Source: Picochlorum sp. 'celeri'
Taxonomy: Eukaryota > Chlorophyta > Trebouxiophyceae
NCBI GenBank assembly: GCA_010909725.1
Contig: JAACMV010000023.1
Span: forward strand, 992,001 to 1,056,000
Length of the DNA stretch: 64,000 bases
Direction: 5' to 3'
Below are positions 1-9,330 of the stretch, one piece after another; the first letter of the stretch is position 1, and every line of letters begins with the position of its first letter. Made by a program: the position numbers and the translations under genes. The notes beneath the pieces are model-generated. The model was not told the DNA's origin. It saw only the letters and a program-made list of their open reading frames with translations, and ran no database searches.

Positions 1-951
1 TGAATCCATCCTGTTGCCACTTTTTGGCAATACCAAGGCTGTGTAATAACATGTGAACATCACCATGTCCATGTGGTTTTGTTTGGATTGTACAATCATC
101 TTCCATGGCAATCCTCGCATTCCCATCAGAAAGACACGCTACTTTTTCCTGCTTCATCAAAATCACCTGATCTTTGTCCATGCCAAAATACTCCTCTTCT
201 TCCAGGAGTGCAACAGTACGGTCATGTGTATCCCCTGATGTCATGATGGCCAGGGGCAATTTTCTACCAGGATTCTTCTTCTGAGCTTTCGCTTGAAGTG
301 CAAGGATGGATTCGATGTAGAGCTGTAAGAAGCACATGTTGGAGGAGAGATCAACAGGGAGAGCAACCTTGATACCAGAGTAGCCCAGCCGCTCCCCCAA
401 TCCTCCAGCGACGAGGATAAATGCGCATTCTCCTGCCTCCTCAACTCCCTTATTCTCATAATCACGATACTCATGGCTTCCAAAATCCAATGAAATCCCT
501 GTAGGCACTTCGGGAGTGTATCCCTCTAAAGGATTGCTCCCCTTTCTACTCTGTTCCAAGAGCACCTTTGCATTCTCGATATACTTGGCTAATCCTCCAG
601 AATAATTCGCATCTAAATGACGTATCTGTTCCATCAACTTTTTCTTCTTGGCCTGATCTTGATCTGGCGCCGTCCATGAGGCAAACAAGTGCTCCTGCTC
701 GAGATCAATGAGCTTCTGAATGAGCCCAATGTCCTGCAATGCGGCATGAAAGACGCATTAAATTCATATGATATACCAAATGAAATATATATCAAGCATC
801 AAATATACCATCACATCATAGATCAGAGCAACATGTGTACAACAAGACCAACCTCTTGACTCAACCACGTTTCCTCTTCAATCCTCATCATGCGCCCACT
901 ATCCAATGACTTGAATATACAATCAGAATATAATGTGGGATTTTTAGCCAT
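1..951 (-). CDS. USP: UDP-sugar pyrophosphorylase, N-terminal part (cut by left edge)
   Basis: Converts sugar 1-phosphates plus UTP to UDP-sugars in the cytosol. Exons read 951-853 and 733-1, with a 119 bp GT-AG intron (852-734) that joins in phase 0 (TWLSQE|DIGLIQK). The nucleotidyl-transferase loop reads AGGLGERLGYSGIKVALP, followed by FLQLYIESILALQ and IMTSGDTHDRT, the order seen in plant USP rather than in UGPase or the N-acetylglucosamine enzyme. The start ATG at 951 has a stop codon directly upstream in frame; ATGs at 891 and 888 are alternatives. The C-terminal half lies outside the window. It shares a 233 bp divergent promoter with FBPase, another sugar-phosphate enzyme. Family assignment is by motif recognition and is strong. 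Confidence 0.88.
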
Positions 952-1184
952 TCATTCGCATATTTCATCGCCAAATAGAAAAGCTGTACCGTTGCACCGA
1001 CACAGGGGGTCACAGATATACGGTCCAAGAGGTTGTTTGATGGGAATCGTGAAACAGACAGTCTAATCCCTTCATGATCAGGATAAGACGACACCCACCA
1101 AACAGGTTTCGATGCAGCTGATACGTCCGCATTGTATCAATAATAACAATAGTAGTATCACATATTTTACATTCGTAGATCACG
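952..1184. promoter_or_regulatory. Shared divergent promoter of USP and FBPase
   Basis: This 233 bp gap separates the two start codons, so both core promoters must lie here. It contains one TGATCAGG 8-mer (1075-1082), also found in three other intergenic regions of this window. I see no clear TATA box. Confidence 0.5.
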
Positions 1185-2580
1185 ATGCAGTCAACCATGG
1201 TATCTCAGACACGCACTGTGTTGGTGCAAAACAGCACTCGTGTATCTTGCAAGGCTGCAATTGCTGCTCCAGTTGCCCGGTATGTTGTTTCATTCGTTAT
1301 GTAAAAGATAACTGTTGGATGCTTGAGAGCATCGGAGATGTTGCACCGATTGGTCAGATTTGGATGGGCGTGTTCACCCACATCATGATGGCGATGCCTG
1401 ATACATTCGAGATTGTTCCTGATGATTCATACACATCTGATGTAGTGTATTTAATGGCAAAGCAACACGCGCGAGCAAGAAGGCTGCTGCTGCTGGTGCT
1501 ACTCGTCGTGGAGCTGGGCGCCAGTTGGCCACCAGAGTGTCAGCCATGGCTGGATCTGACTACGAGATGCAGACGTTGACGAGCTGGTTGCTCAAGAAAG
1601 AAGCTGATGGAATTATTGATAATGAGTTGGCAACCGTCATCTCTTCCATCGGAACAGCGTGCAAGCAGATTGGATCCCTTGTCAACCGTGCTGGTATTTC
1701 CAACTTGACAGGACTTGCTGGAGAACAGAACGTGCAGGGTGAGGATCAGAAGAAGCTCGATGTTATTTCCAACGAAGTCTTCTCCAACTGCCTTCGTAGC
1801 TCTGGTCGTACCGGAGTGATTGCTTCTGAGGAGGAAGACCAGCCAGTTGCTGTGGAGGAAACCTTCTCTGGGGACTATGTTGTTGTCTTTGATCCTCTCG
1901 ATGGATCCTCCAACATCGACGCTGGAATCTCTGTCGGTTCTATTTTCGGAGTCTATGCTCCAAGCGAAGAGTGCCGCATTGATGATATGGATGACCCTGA
2001 GGCCATGATGCAAAAGTGCGTGCTCAATGTGTGCAAAGCAGGAAATGAGCTCCTCGTGGCAGGATATGTCTTGTACTCTTCTTCTACCGTCCTCGTGTTG
2101 ACCATCGGAGATGGAGTGTGGGGATTCACCCTTGATCCATTGGTTGGAGAGTATGTCCTCTCTCATCCAAATATCAAGATTCCAGAGGAAGGTAAGATTT
2201 ATGCTTTCAACGAAGGAAACTACCAGGGATGGAGCCCAGAACTCAAGGCATACATTGATTCCCTCAAGGATGCCGAGAAGTGGGGAGGAAAGCCATACTC
2301 TGCCCGTTATATTGGATCTTTGGTAGGTGACTTCCATCGCACACTCTTGTATGGAGGAATCTATGGATACCCAGGTGACACCAAGAATGTCAATGGAAAG
2401 CTCAGACTCTTGTACGAGTGCGCCCCAATGAGTATGTTGGCAGAGCAGGCTGGAGGAAAGGGTTCTACTGGATACGAGAGGGTCTTGGATATTGTCCCAG
2501 ATCAGGTGCACCAGCGTGTGCCACTCTTCTGCGGATCCAAGAAGGAGGTTGAGTACCTGGAGAGCATGTTGCAGAAGTAA
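1185..2580 (+). CDS. FBP: Chloroplast fructose-1,6-bisphosphatase, redox-regulated type
   Basis: Hydrolyses fructose 1,6-bisphosphate in the Calvin cycle. Exons are 1185-1279 and 1476-2580, with a 196 bp intron; the product is 399 aa. Exon 1 encodes a Ser/Thr/Arg/Ala-rich, acid-poor leader typical of plastid transit peptides, continuing to about residue 55. The metal-binding signature DPLDGSSNID is at about 171-180. The light-regulation loop carries three cysteines at about 198, 213 and 218 (EECR...QKCVLNVC), matching the thioredoxin-controlled chloroplast enzyme and absent from cytosolic FBPase. The acceptor at 1475 was chosen because it restores frame (CG|C AAG AAG). Codon use is strongly biased (Pro CCA, Gly GGA), as in EF2, which suggests high expression. 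TGTAA follows the stop. Confidence 0.93.
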
Positions 2581-2760
2581 TCATTTTCCTGATACCATGT
2601 GTCGACTCGTAGTAGCGTAGCTGTAAATTTATTGTTTTAATGACGAATCTATGGGTGTAATTATGGATGAAATGCCCACCATGGTTTGATCTGAACTCGC
2701 AACTGGTCGAGAGTTGCATGGCAGACATGCTCCCGTGGTTTGGTTTCGTCTACAGGTAGT

Positions 2761-5177
2761 ATGAGTGAGAAAGGGCCCGTTAAAAATAGAATAGATGATG
2801 TGATAGAGCTTTTGAAGGCGAAAAATGATACGGCACGGTAGGGTATCACGCGCTGTTTGCTTTTTTTCTTCCCAGAGGTGTTTTGAGATTGATATTTTGA
2901 GGGTTTCTGCGATTCTTGTGGCAATGCAGGTTTGCTGGATTGTTATTAGTGACAAAAACACTGCGTCCAGATGATGATGATGCCCGATGGATGGTGCTAG
3001 ATGCGGTGGGTCCAGAGTTTCTGCTTCGTCTGCTGTTGCCTTTGAAGCATGGACGAGTGCATCCAAAGCCTCTCCGTGAGGATGAAGTTGAGCATCAGAT
3101 TGCATTGGCGTGTCTTGGGTTGTCTGTCGTGTCCAATTTGTGTCTCTGTGATCGCGTAGCTCGTTGTGAAGTATTGAAACAGCCAGTGTCAAGGATTGCT
3201 CTGGATATTCTAAAGGATGGCGGCATTCGACCTTTGGTTGCGCACTATGTGCAACAAGAGGCAGTCGATGTACCACAACACATCAATTATAAGGCATTGA
3301 AGGACGCATGTGACTGCCTAACGGCATTCATTCAGCAGTATTCTGATGTTATGGATGACATGCAACGGAACCATGTGTTTGCCATCCTGTCAAAGGAATT
3401 ATCAAAAGAATATGGCATAATGACATCTCAGAATACTGAGATGGAGAAAGAATATGTACAATCGTTATTCAAGTGTGCACATGCGTGCATGCTCCGGGGT
3501 AATTGTGAGAAGATGGCAGACGAGGTCAGTGCAACCATGTTGCCAACTCTGGCAAGATATTTTGGATCGGTGCGTCTCGTGCGAACTGATGGTGCCTCTC
3601 CAGAAACACATAACGAGACATTTTTGAATAAAGAAGATAATATAGAATATCAATTGGCTGCCTTGCACTGTTTGTCTCTGGCATTTGGTCGGTTTGAGGC
3701 TGGTTGGACCCAAACCAGGGAGAGTTCAGAGGCTCCGGCGTGGCCCAGTGACATGCTGAGTGGGTTAGAGGCTTTATTGTCTAGCTCTACCCCAGTAAAT
3801 GAAAAGTACGAGTCGTACGCCGTCCTCACAGCGATGATTGACGAACTTGGAGTTGCATGGCTTGTACAAGAACTGGACTTTTTTGAATTGGTATCACTGC
3901 TGGTTCGTATTGAAATTGAGTTACTTGTTATAGATGCCATGTCTTCTCAGTCTCGAGTGAAGATGAGATCAAATTTGGAAATTTTTGGCCCCAGATCCAC
4001 AGAGATTGTGAGCGATCAAGGAGTTGCTGGTGAGCTTGAAGGACACAAGGATCAGTCTATTCAAGGTCTCCATGAGCACATTAAAGCCTTGAATTTGAGA
4101 GAGCGAAAAGAACCAGATGCTATGAGGGATATTGAAGTATCATCCGGTGAACGTGCAACTCAGTACTTACCGGTCTGTCTGTCAGTCTTTGGGCAACTTG
4201 TGGATGCCCTCTGCTATGCTGCAGAGAGAGATCCCCATGAGAGCAAGGCCGTCAAGATACTACATACTGTGGCTGCATCCGCGGATTTATTGCTACAATT
4301 CTTAGAAGATGTGTCATCTCATGAACATATGGATGAAGCTCAGCAAATGTTGTTCACGCTGTGCTTGGGAGCACTTGGGAAATTCTTGACACAGAACCCC
4401 CTTCAATTTGCAGACAGGTGCATCACTATACTTCCGAATATGCTGAAAAATGGCCCGGATGCCTGCAATACGTTGGGAATGCTCATGCCATTTATCCTCG
4501 GAGTCGTCATTCCCAACTATGTGACATCAGACTGCAATGACGCAAAACTCAAGTTGCAATTGAGCAAGCAGTTGCTTGATCCAAATGTTCTGCCTTGCGT
4601 CATGGAACTTTTGTCGGAGCATATTGATAGACTGAACGACTCAATTTACAATTCATCAGAGTATAGTGAGCATGAGCACCCCGCGACAATGCTCCTGTAT
4701 TTGTGCCTAGAGGCACTAGCAACAGTCAATTGCAAGACAATGCATGTGTCGCCTATATGTGATGTCCTGACGTCAGAGGATATACGAGACATTATGGAAA
4801 GACTCGATGACAACATACACAGAGATGGCATCGCTTCACACATGGACTTTCTGGCCGCCAGCATTGGCTTGTTGGCCAGGGTGCAGTTGGCTTCTATTGA
4901 TGCAAAACAGGCCAGCTACAATGACAACGTAGCAGCCCTTCTCAAATCTTGGATCCAGCAATATATGCCTTCTATCGTGCAGCACATTCTTGATTTAAAC
5001 GATATAGCGCCACAGGGAGAGGAAGACGATATCACATGCTCGCTCTCAGAGATTGAGGATTCCATGTTCTCTTCTCTGGCCCAACTGTGTTCACAAGATT
5101 GTCCTAAAAGTCCTCGAGACATACCAATAGAGCCTTGGTGCATGCCTTTATCCGAACTTGTTCAAATGTTTTCTTAA
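2761..5177 (+). CDS. NCDN: Neurochondrin-family protein
   Basis: A 774-aa, mostly helical protein with the neurochondrin N-terminal pattern RFAGLLLVTK followed by DAVGPEFLLRLL. Exons are 2761-2837 and 2930-5177; the 92 bp intron splits an Arg codon (CG|G). The first exon supplies MSEKGPVKNRIDDVIELLKA, which completes the conserved first helix that the long second exon alone lacks. Length suits the family (about 700 aa). Animal neurochondrin is a cytosolic armadillo-like protein; the function in algae and plants is poorly known. Family call is by pattern recognition, good but not certain. Confidence 0.75.
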
Positions 5178-5204
5178 ATATAAATGAAATATCTATGTCG
5201 GACA

Positions 5205-5412
5205 GCAGATCGTGTGTGTCTGCTGCAGTATACAAAAGGTGGTTATCCTTGTACTCCAAGAACGGTTTGCCAAAAGGATCGCCCTTTTGCTGAGAAAAAT
5301 GTTTGTTCCATGCACACAAGACACAGATTGCTCAATCAATTGCTGGAGCGATGATGGAAACAAACCTACATGCTACGATTATCAATGTCAGACAAAAGAT
5401 GGCCAATGATGT
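5205..5412 (+). pseudogene. Frameshifted relic of the cysteine-repeat protein gene
   Basis: This stretch is a broken copy of part of the next gene. One frame gives RVCLLQYTKG...TVCQKDRPFAEKNV, matching the end of an intact repeat (TVCQKDRSLAGKNV). The next part, PCTQDTDCSINCW followed by DDGNKPTCYDYQC, matches the start of the following repeat but lies in another frame. At the switch the relic has one extra T (GTTTGTTCCATGC against GTTCGTCCATGC). The 20-mer ACGGTTTGCCAAAAGGATCG is identical at 5261 and 5977. A stop follows soon after, and a block of the repeat is missing. No start codon or signal peptide remains. The reading as a pseudogene is mine; a spliced gene with exons here cannot be fully excluded. 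Confidence 0.7.
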
Positions 5413-5734
5413 CTGGAGCGGGACCCCCCCAATGGATGGATTCAATCAGCTCATCATCAGCCAAAGTTGATGATTTGATGAGCAACGTGGCCAGTGGTAT
5501 GGATGGCACGTGTCATAAAATGGCTTGGGATGAATGTCTCCAGATGACATAACCACTCCCCTACGCTCTGCTCCACCAATTCAAGCTCCTGCACTCGATC
5601 CAGTCCCTGCATTGAGCGGGAACTCCCAGGCTGGTGCTGCAACCCACCCTAATTAACGTCTACACTCCGTCGTTAGAGAACAACTTGAAAAGAAAAAATC
5701 TTTGAATACAATACCGGACGATATCATATAAAAA
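5413..5734. other. Intergenic stretch between relic and intact cysteine-repeat gene
   Basis: About 320 bp with no convincing coding potential; the short open frames show no family resemblance. The last 40 bp are AT-rich (ATATCATATAAAAA) and could act as a TATA-like core promoter, although that motif sits almost on the start codon. Confidence 0.4.
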
Positions 5735-6328
5735 ATGATTTCAATCAGAAACATGAATATCAATTGCCGATGCGCGACACTATTCGTAGTTTTATGCGCA
5801 CTTTCTGGACCTGTCCGCGGCACCTGCACGCAAAACAGCGATTGTACTGCGGAAACATGCTGGGATGATGTAAACGCCGTTGATGATGGGAACAAAGCCT
5901 CAGACTACCGCTATTTTTGTCGAGGGGGAGATGGTGTCTGTGTGTACTTCTACACAGATAATCCTGCAACACCAACGGTTTGCCAAAAGGATCGTTCTTT
6001 GGCTGGAAAAAATGTTCGTCCATGCACGGAGCACGTAGATTGTACTCCAGAAACATGCTGGAATGATGTAAACGTTATTGATGATGGGAACAAAGCCTCA
6101 GACTATAGTTATTACTGTCGATTCGAAGATGGCGTCTGTGAACATCGGTATATTGGGGCTTGGTATAAACCAATAGGTTCACGAACGGTTTGCCAAAAAT
6201 ACAGCTCTCCTTCTTCTTTTGAAGGGGATGCGGTGGTATCCGGTCCATCAGACACTGTAAACAGCGCTGGTAAATTGAGTGAAGTAAGCGGGGTTGCCAT
6301 GCTCATGGCAATGCTCATGCTATTCTAA
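5735..6328 (+). CDS. Secreted two-repeat cysteine-rich protein, probable GPI anchor
   Basis: I do not recognise a named family. The 197-aa product has an N-terminal signal peptide (hydrophobic CATLFVVLCALSGPVRG), two tandem repeats of about 60-66 residues, a Ser/Gly-rich linker, and a hydrophobic C-terminal tail ending MLMAMLMLF with no charged residue after it, as in GPI-attachment signals. Each repeat has six cysteines in the same order (CTxxxDCTxETCWxDV, DDGNKASDYxYxC, DGVC, TVCQK), so three disulfides per repeat are likely. Single exon. A cell-surface or wall role is inferred from architecture only. A frameshifted partial copy lies 330 bp upstream, so the family duplicates and decays locally. 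Confidence 0.8.
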   Translation: MISIRNMNINCRCATLFVVLCALSGPVRGTCTQNSDCTAETCWDDVNAVDDGNKASDYRYFCRGGDGVCVYFYTDNPATPTVCQKDRSLAGKNVRPCTEHVDCTPETCWNDVNVIDDGNKASDYSYYCRFEDGVCEHRYIGAWYKPIGSRTVCQKYSSPSSFEGDAVVSGPSDTVNSAGKLSEVSGVAMLMAMLMLF

Positions 6329-6404
6329 ATTCGTTTTCATGCGATTTGCCTATTAGGTATTTCGTTAAATTTCGTTTCAATGCGATTTACGTAACGAAAT
6401 TTAA
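6329..6404. repeat. Direct and inverted repeats between convergent genes
   Basis: Directly after the stop of the cysteine-repeat gene, ATTCGTTTTCATGCGATTT (6329-6347) is followed by a near copy ATTTCGTTTCAATGCGATTT (6369-6388). Overlapping this is a perfect 12-bp inverted repeat, TTAAATTTCGTT (6365-6376) and AACGAAATTTAA (6393-6404), with a 16-nt loop. It sits between two convergent genes and could form a 3'-end hairpin in either transcript. Confidence 0.7.
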
Positions 6405-6453
6405 ATATTTTCCTGTAGATTTACCTAATGAATTATGAACACAATTGACAGTA

Positions 6454-7269
6454 TCACGTTTTTTGACCAACAGCAATTTTCCGCCCAAGCAAGAGCAATG
6501 CAGATTCAATTTCAAGTTTAGGAAAACTGAATTGACCACAAATCAGCGTCCGCCCGCCTTTTAAATTCATGACTATAACCCCTTCTCGTTGCTCTTCCTC
6601 ATTCTGCTGGACATTATTCACATCAGCCACAGGGATCACAACAGGTTTCCCATTCGACCTATTATCAAATTCAAAAATCACATAATTTGATGCAATATGA
6701 AGTTGCCCACTGAACCCAATCGTCTTTGGTGGTGTGAAAGAATTATTTGAAGCAACATATTGTTGAATCAACTTGCAGCGAAACGATTCTAAAATTTTTT
6801 CATCCTCATCCTCAATTCCAAACCGTTCCTTCATATCCTGTGACGATGCAGCAGCAGACACAGCCTGCCGAGATTTCGATGCACCTACCGAGTCATCCAT
6901 TGATCCCCATAACGACCCAAAAAACCCTTTCACTTCGTTTGACGCCCGTAATAACTTCTCCTGAGCAGCAGCAGCAGCTTCTCGAGTGACAGCTGCTGCC
7001 ACAGCCGCTGCCTCTTCAAACTCTCTTCCAAATGCCTGCTGATCATCCATCTTCGTCTTCTCTACGGGTGGGTCAGTGCTGTTGGAGAGATCATTCCGGT
7101 CTTCATCAGGCTGTATTTCACCCTCGTCCTTCGTATCCGCTGCTGCTTCCAAAGGAGGCTCCTGCTCCTCCTCCTCTACGTTTTCTCGAATATCCTTATC
7201 TTGTGGCTCGTCATCCTCCAAGTGCACATCCTGAAACGAATTTTGAATATCCATTTTTTCTTCCGACAT
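6454..7269 (-). CDS. GRAM-domain protein
   Basis: 271 aa, single exon. Residues 1-85 are strongly acidic and disordered-looking. Residues 85-120 form an Ala-rich amphipathic stretch (EEAAAVAAAVTREAAAAAQ) followed by GFFGSLWGSM. The C-terminal half reads as a GRAM/PH-like fold: RFGIEDEDEKILESFRCKL, then GFSGQLHIASNYVIFEF and KPVVIPVADVNNVQ. GRAM domains bind phosphoinositides or other lipids and proteins on membranes; the partner here is unknown. It shares a 377 bp divergent promoter with the PIP-box WD40 gene. Confidence 0.7.
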   Translation of the reverse strand: MSEEKMDIQNSFQDVHLEDDEPQDKDIRENVEEEEQEPPLEAAADTKDEGEIQPDEDRNDLSNSTDPPVEKTKMDDQQAFGREFEEAAAVAAAVTREAAAAAQEKLLRASNEVKGFFGSLWGSMDDSVGASKSRQAVSAAASSQDMKERFGIEDEDEKILESFRCKLIQQYVASNNSFTPPKTIGFSGQLHIASNYVIFEFDNRSNGKPVVIPVADVNNVQQNEEEQREGVIVMNLKGGRTLICGQFSFPKLEIESALLLLGRKIAVGQKT

Positions 7270-7646
7270 CCCTAGGCGATTGATTCCACCCTTTAGAGCG
7301 CAGTAGTATTAAAAACAAACTGACACAGGGTTCTTTCTTGCTTTCACAATCTTTTCGCAAATATCACCGTTTCATAGCCAAATACATGGGAGATGCGATT
7401 ATGTTTTGAAATTTTATTCATGTTGAGTCAAGTCGCGGGAAATCCAAGGCTCTTTTGCAAATCTCGTCAGTAGAGGTATACATCAACATTTCCTATCGAC
7501 TGGCACATTTGACCGAAGCCACAAGAACTCCTTAATTGACTCACACATTCAAGCTGATGTGCGTCCTTTTGCTTGACTCGAGTCCTTTGTATTGCGATTT
7601 AAAATTATTTCAAGGTTGTTAAACGCACAAGGCCGCGCTATATCTG
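7270..7646. promoter_or_regulatory. Divergent promoter with an E2F-like site
   Basis: The 377 bp between the GRAM gene and the WD40/PIP gene contain no coding signal. GCGGGAAA at 7435-7442 (TTTCCCGC on the minus strand) fits the E2F/DP consensus and lies about 205 bp upstream of the WD40 start. An AT-rich GATTTAAAATTATTT lies near 7600. Confidence 0.45.
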
Positions 7647-9266
7647 ATGGAGGGACAGAGCTCAATTTTGAAATTTTTTAAACCTGTCCTTGCTGCACAA
7701 CCAACCGAGAGACAAGAAGACCCTGTCCCAGACAGCAACACAAGACCGTCTCCATCTATTGAAAAAGATGAGGAGGGTGCGCAGAGCAGTCCATGCACAT
7801 CAGCAGGTGTGGAGACTCGAGATGGGGAAAGCACCAGGTGTTCCTCCCCAGAGGGCCACAAGGGTGCGTGTGATTTCGAGAAGGAGCGGATGAGGCGCAT
7901 TGAGAGGAATAGAGAGATTATGAAACAATTAGGGCTGGGTCATGGAGGTGGCGCGATGCCGAGTATGGCACAGGCAATGCGGACCAAGAGGAAGAAGAAG
8001 ACGCAGAGGTCTGTTGTCACAGATTGGAACAACAGGGAGAACACGGCGATGCCGTTGCGTCGATCGAAGCGTCATTCGAAAAATTCACAAGATGGTGATG
8101 TAGATGATAAAGAAAATAAATCAGAGGTGGCTACTGTGACTGAGAAAGTGTATGAAGACTCGAATGTCCTGAAATACATGGTGGACATGAACACCCCTTC
8201 TACGGTACCTATTTCTTGTCTGAGAGAATCATCTGATGACACAAGCATGATGGCACGGACGTTTCGGGAGGAGCGTGTGTGCATGTTTGATTCGCGATTG
8301 GCCCGTTGCTACTCGTTGGATTACTGGCAGAACGGGCATTTGGTTTGTGGAGGTGGAAAGAATGGGCACGCAACTGTCTTTAGCTGTGACAAAGTTCTCA
8401 CGAGGGATGGTGACAGTGATGATATCGAACCGCTCATATCTCAGAAATTACACAGAGGTTGGATATGTGATGTTGGCTTTGTGCAAGGAGGGGGCTCGAT
8501 GTGTCCAAATCTCCTGACAGCAGGGAATGATGGTGTATTCTCGGTTTGGGATTTGAATATGCAGGATGAAATCTCGGGGGATATTAAACAAACGTACGTA
8601 AACGATGCATTGCATAAAGGGAGTGGAATATTTAGCATGCATTACTCTGCTCATTATGGCTTGGTTCTGTCAGGAGCCAAAGATGGAAGTATTGCCTTGT
8701 TTGACATGACAACAACTAGTCTAGAGGCCATGTACGAGGACGTGCATGATGGTGGCGTTGTGAAATGCGTCCGTTGGAGGAGACCTGGTGTTCAGGGGGG
8801 AGACGATGTCTTTGCATCATGTGGTAATGATGGGAAAACGCGAATCCATGATAGAAGAATGAAGGCGGCGTGTGCAAGTTTTACAGGCTCAAGTGTGGTT
8901 AATACTGTCATGTGGTGTCCATCGAACGAACATGTGTTGCTTTCGGCCGGAAATGATTCATTGGACATTATGGATATACGCAGTCCAACCAATGTGATGC
9001 ATTCTTTCAGAGGTCATAATGATCATGGCTCTAGCGGCATCTATCAGCCAGTTTTTGTGAACAATGGTGCATCTGTTCTTACAGCTGGCTCTGGTAAATC
9101 GTCGCAGTGCCTGACGCTATTTGACGTACAAAAGGGGGAAATGATTTCAAAAGGTGACGTTGGATGGTCTATTGGGGCATCGCATGTGATTCAGAAGGGC
9201 AATACAGAGTTCATCATGTTTTCTGGCCCTAGGAAAGTCTCCTTCTTTTCTCCATGCCATGCGTGA
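7647..9266 (+). CDS. WD40-repeat protein with N-terminal PCNA-interacting (PIP) box
   Basis: 539 aa, single exon. Residues 4-11 read QSSILKFF, a canonical PIP box (Q-x-x-I-x-x-F-F), followed by KP. Residues 15-210 are low-complexity and charged, with KRKKKTQR as a likely nuclear signal. From about 215 the protein is a WD40 propeller (ACDVGF-type blades such as LLTAGNDGVFSVWDL, LVLSGAKDGSIALFDM, VFASCGNDGKTRIHDRR, VLLSAGNDSLDIMDIR). The combination suggests a chromatin or repair factor recruited to PCNA, perhaps a DDB2/WDR76-type or CUL4-DDB1 receptor. I cannot place it in a single subfamily. An E2F-like site lies upstream. Confidence 0.75.
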   Translation: MEGQSSILKFFKPVLAAQPTERQEDPVPDSNTRPSPSIEKDEEGAQSSPCTSAGVETRDGESTRCSSPEGHKGACDFEKERMRRIERNREIMKQLGLGHGGGAMPSMAQAMRTKRKKKTQRSVVTDWNNRENTAMPLRRSKRHSKNSQDGDVDDKENKSEVATVTEKVYEDSNVLKYMVDMNTPSTVPISCLRESSDDTSMMARTFREERVCMFDSRLARCYSLDYWQNGHLVCGGGKNGHATVFSCDKVLTRDGDSDDIEPLISQKLHRGWICDVGFVQGGGSMCPNLLTAGNDGVFSVWDLNMQDEISGDIKQTYVNDALHKGSGIFSMHYSAHYGLVLSGAKDGSIALFDMTTTSLEAMYEDVHDGGVVKCVRWRRPGVQGGDDVFASCGNDGKTRIHDRRMKAACASFTGSSVVNTVMWCPSNEHVLLSAGNDSLDIMDIRSPTNVMHSFRGHNDHGSSGIYQPVFVNNGASVLTAGSGKSSQCLTLFDVQKGEMISKGDVGWSIGASHVIQKGNTEFIMFSGPRKVSFFSPCHA

Positions 9267-9330
9267 TACTTTATAAGATGTATTTAATACAAAGATGACA
9301 ACTTGTAGACATTAAATATTAATGTAAATG

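Noticed and set aside
1540..2511. 323-aa antisense ORF within FBPase
   Set aside because: It mirrors the biased codons of FBPase, has no family likeness, and the sense frame is a clear enzyme.
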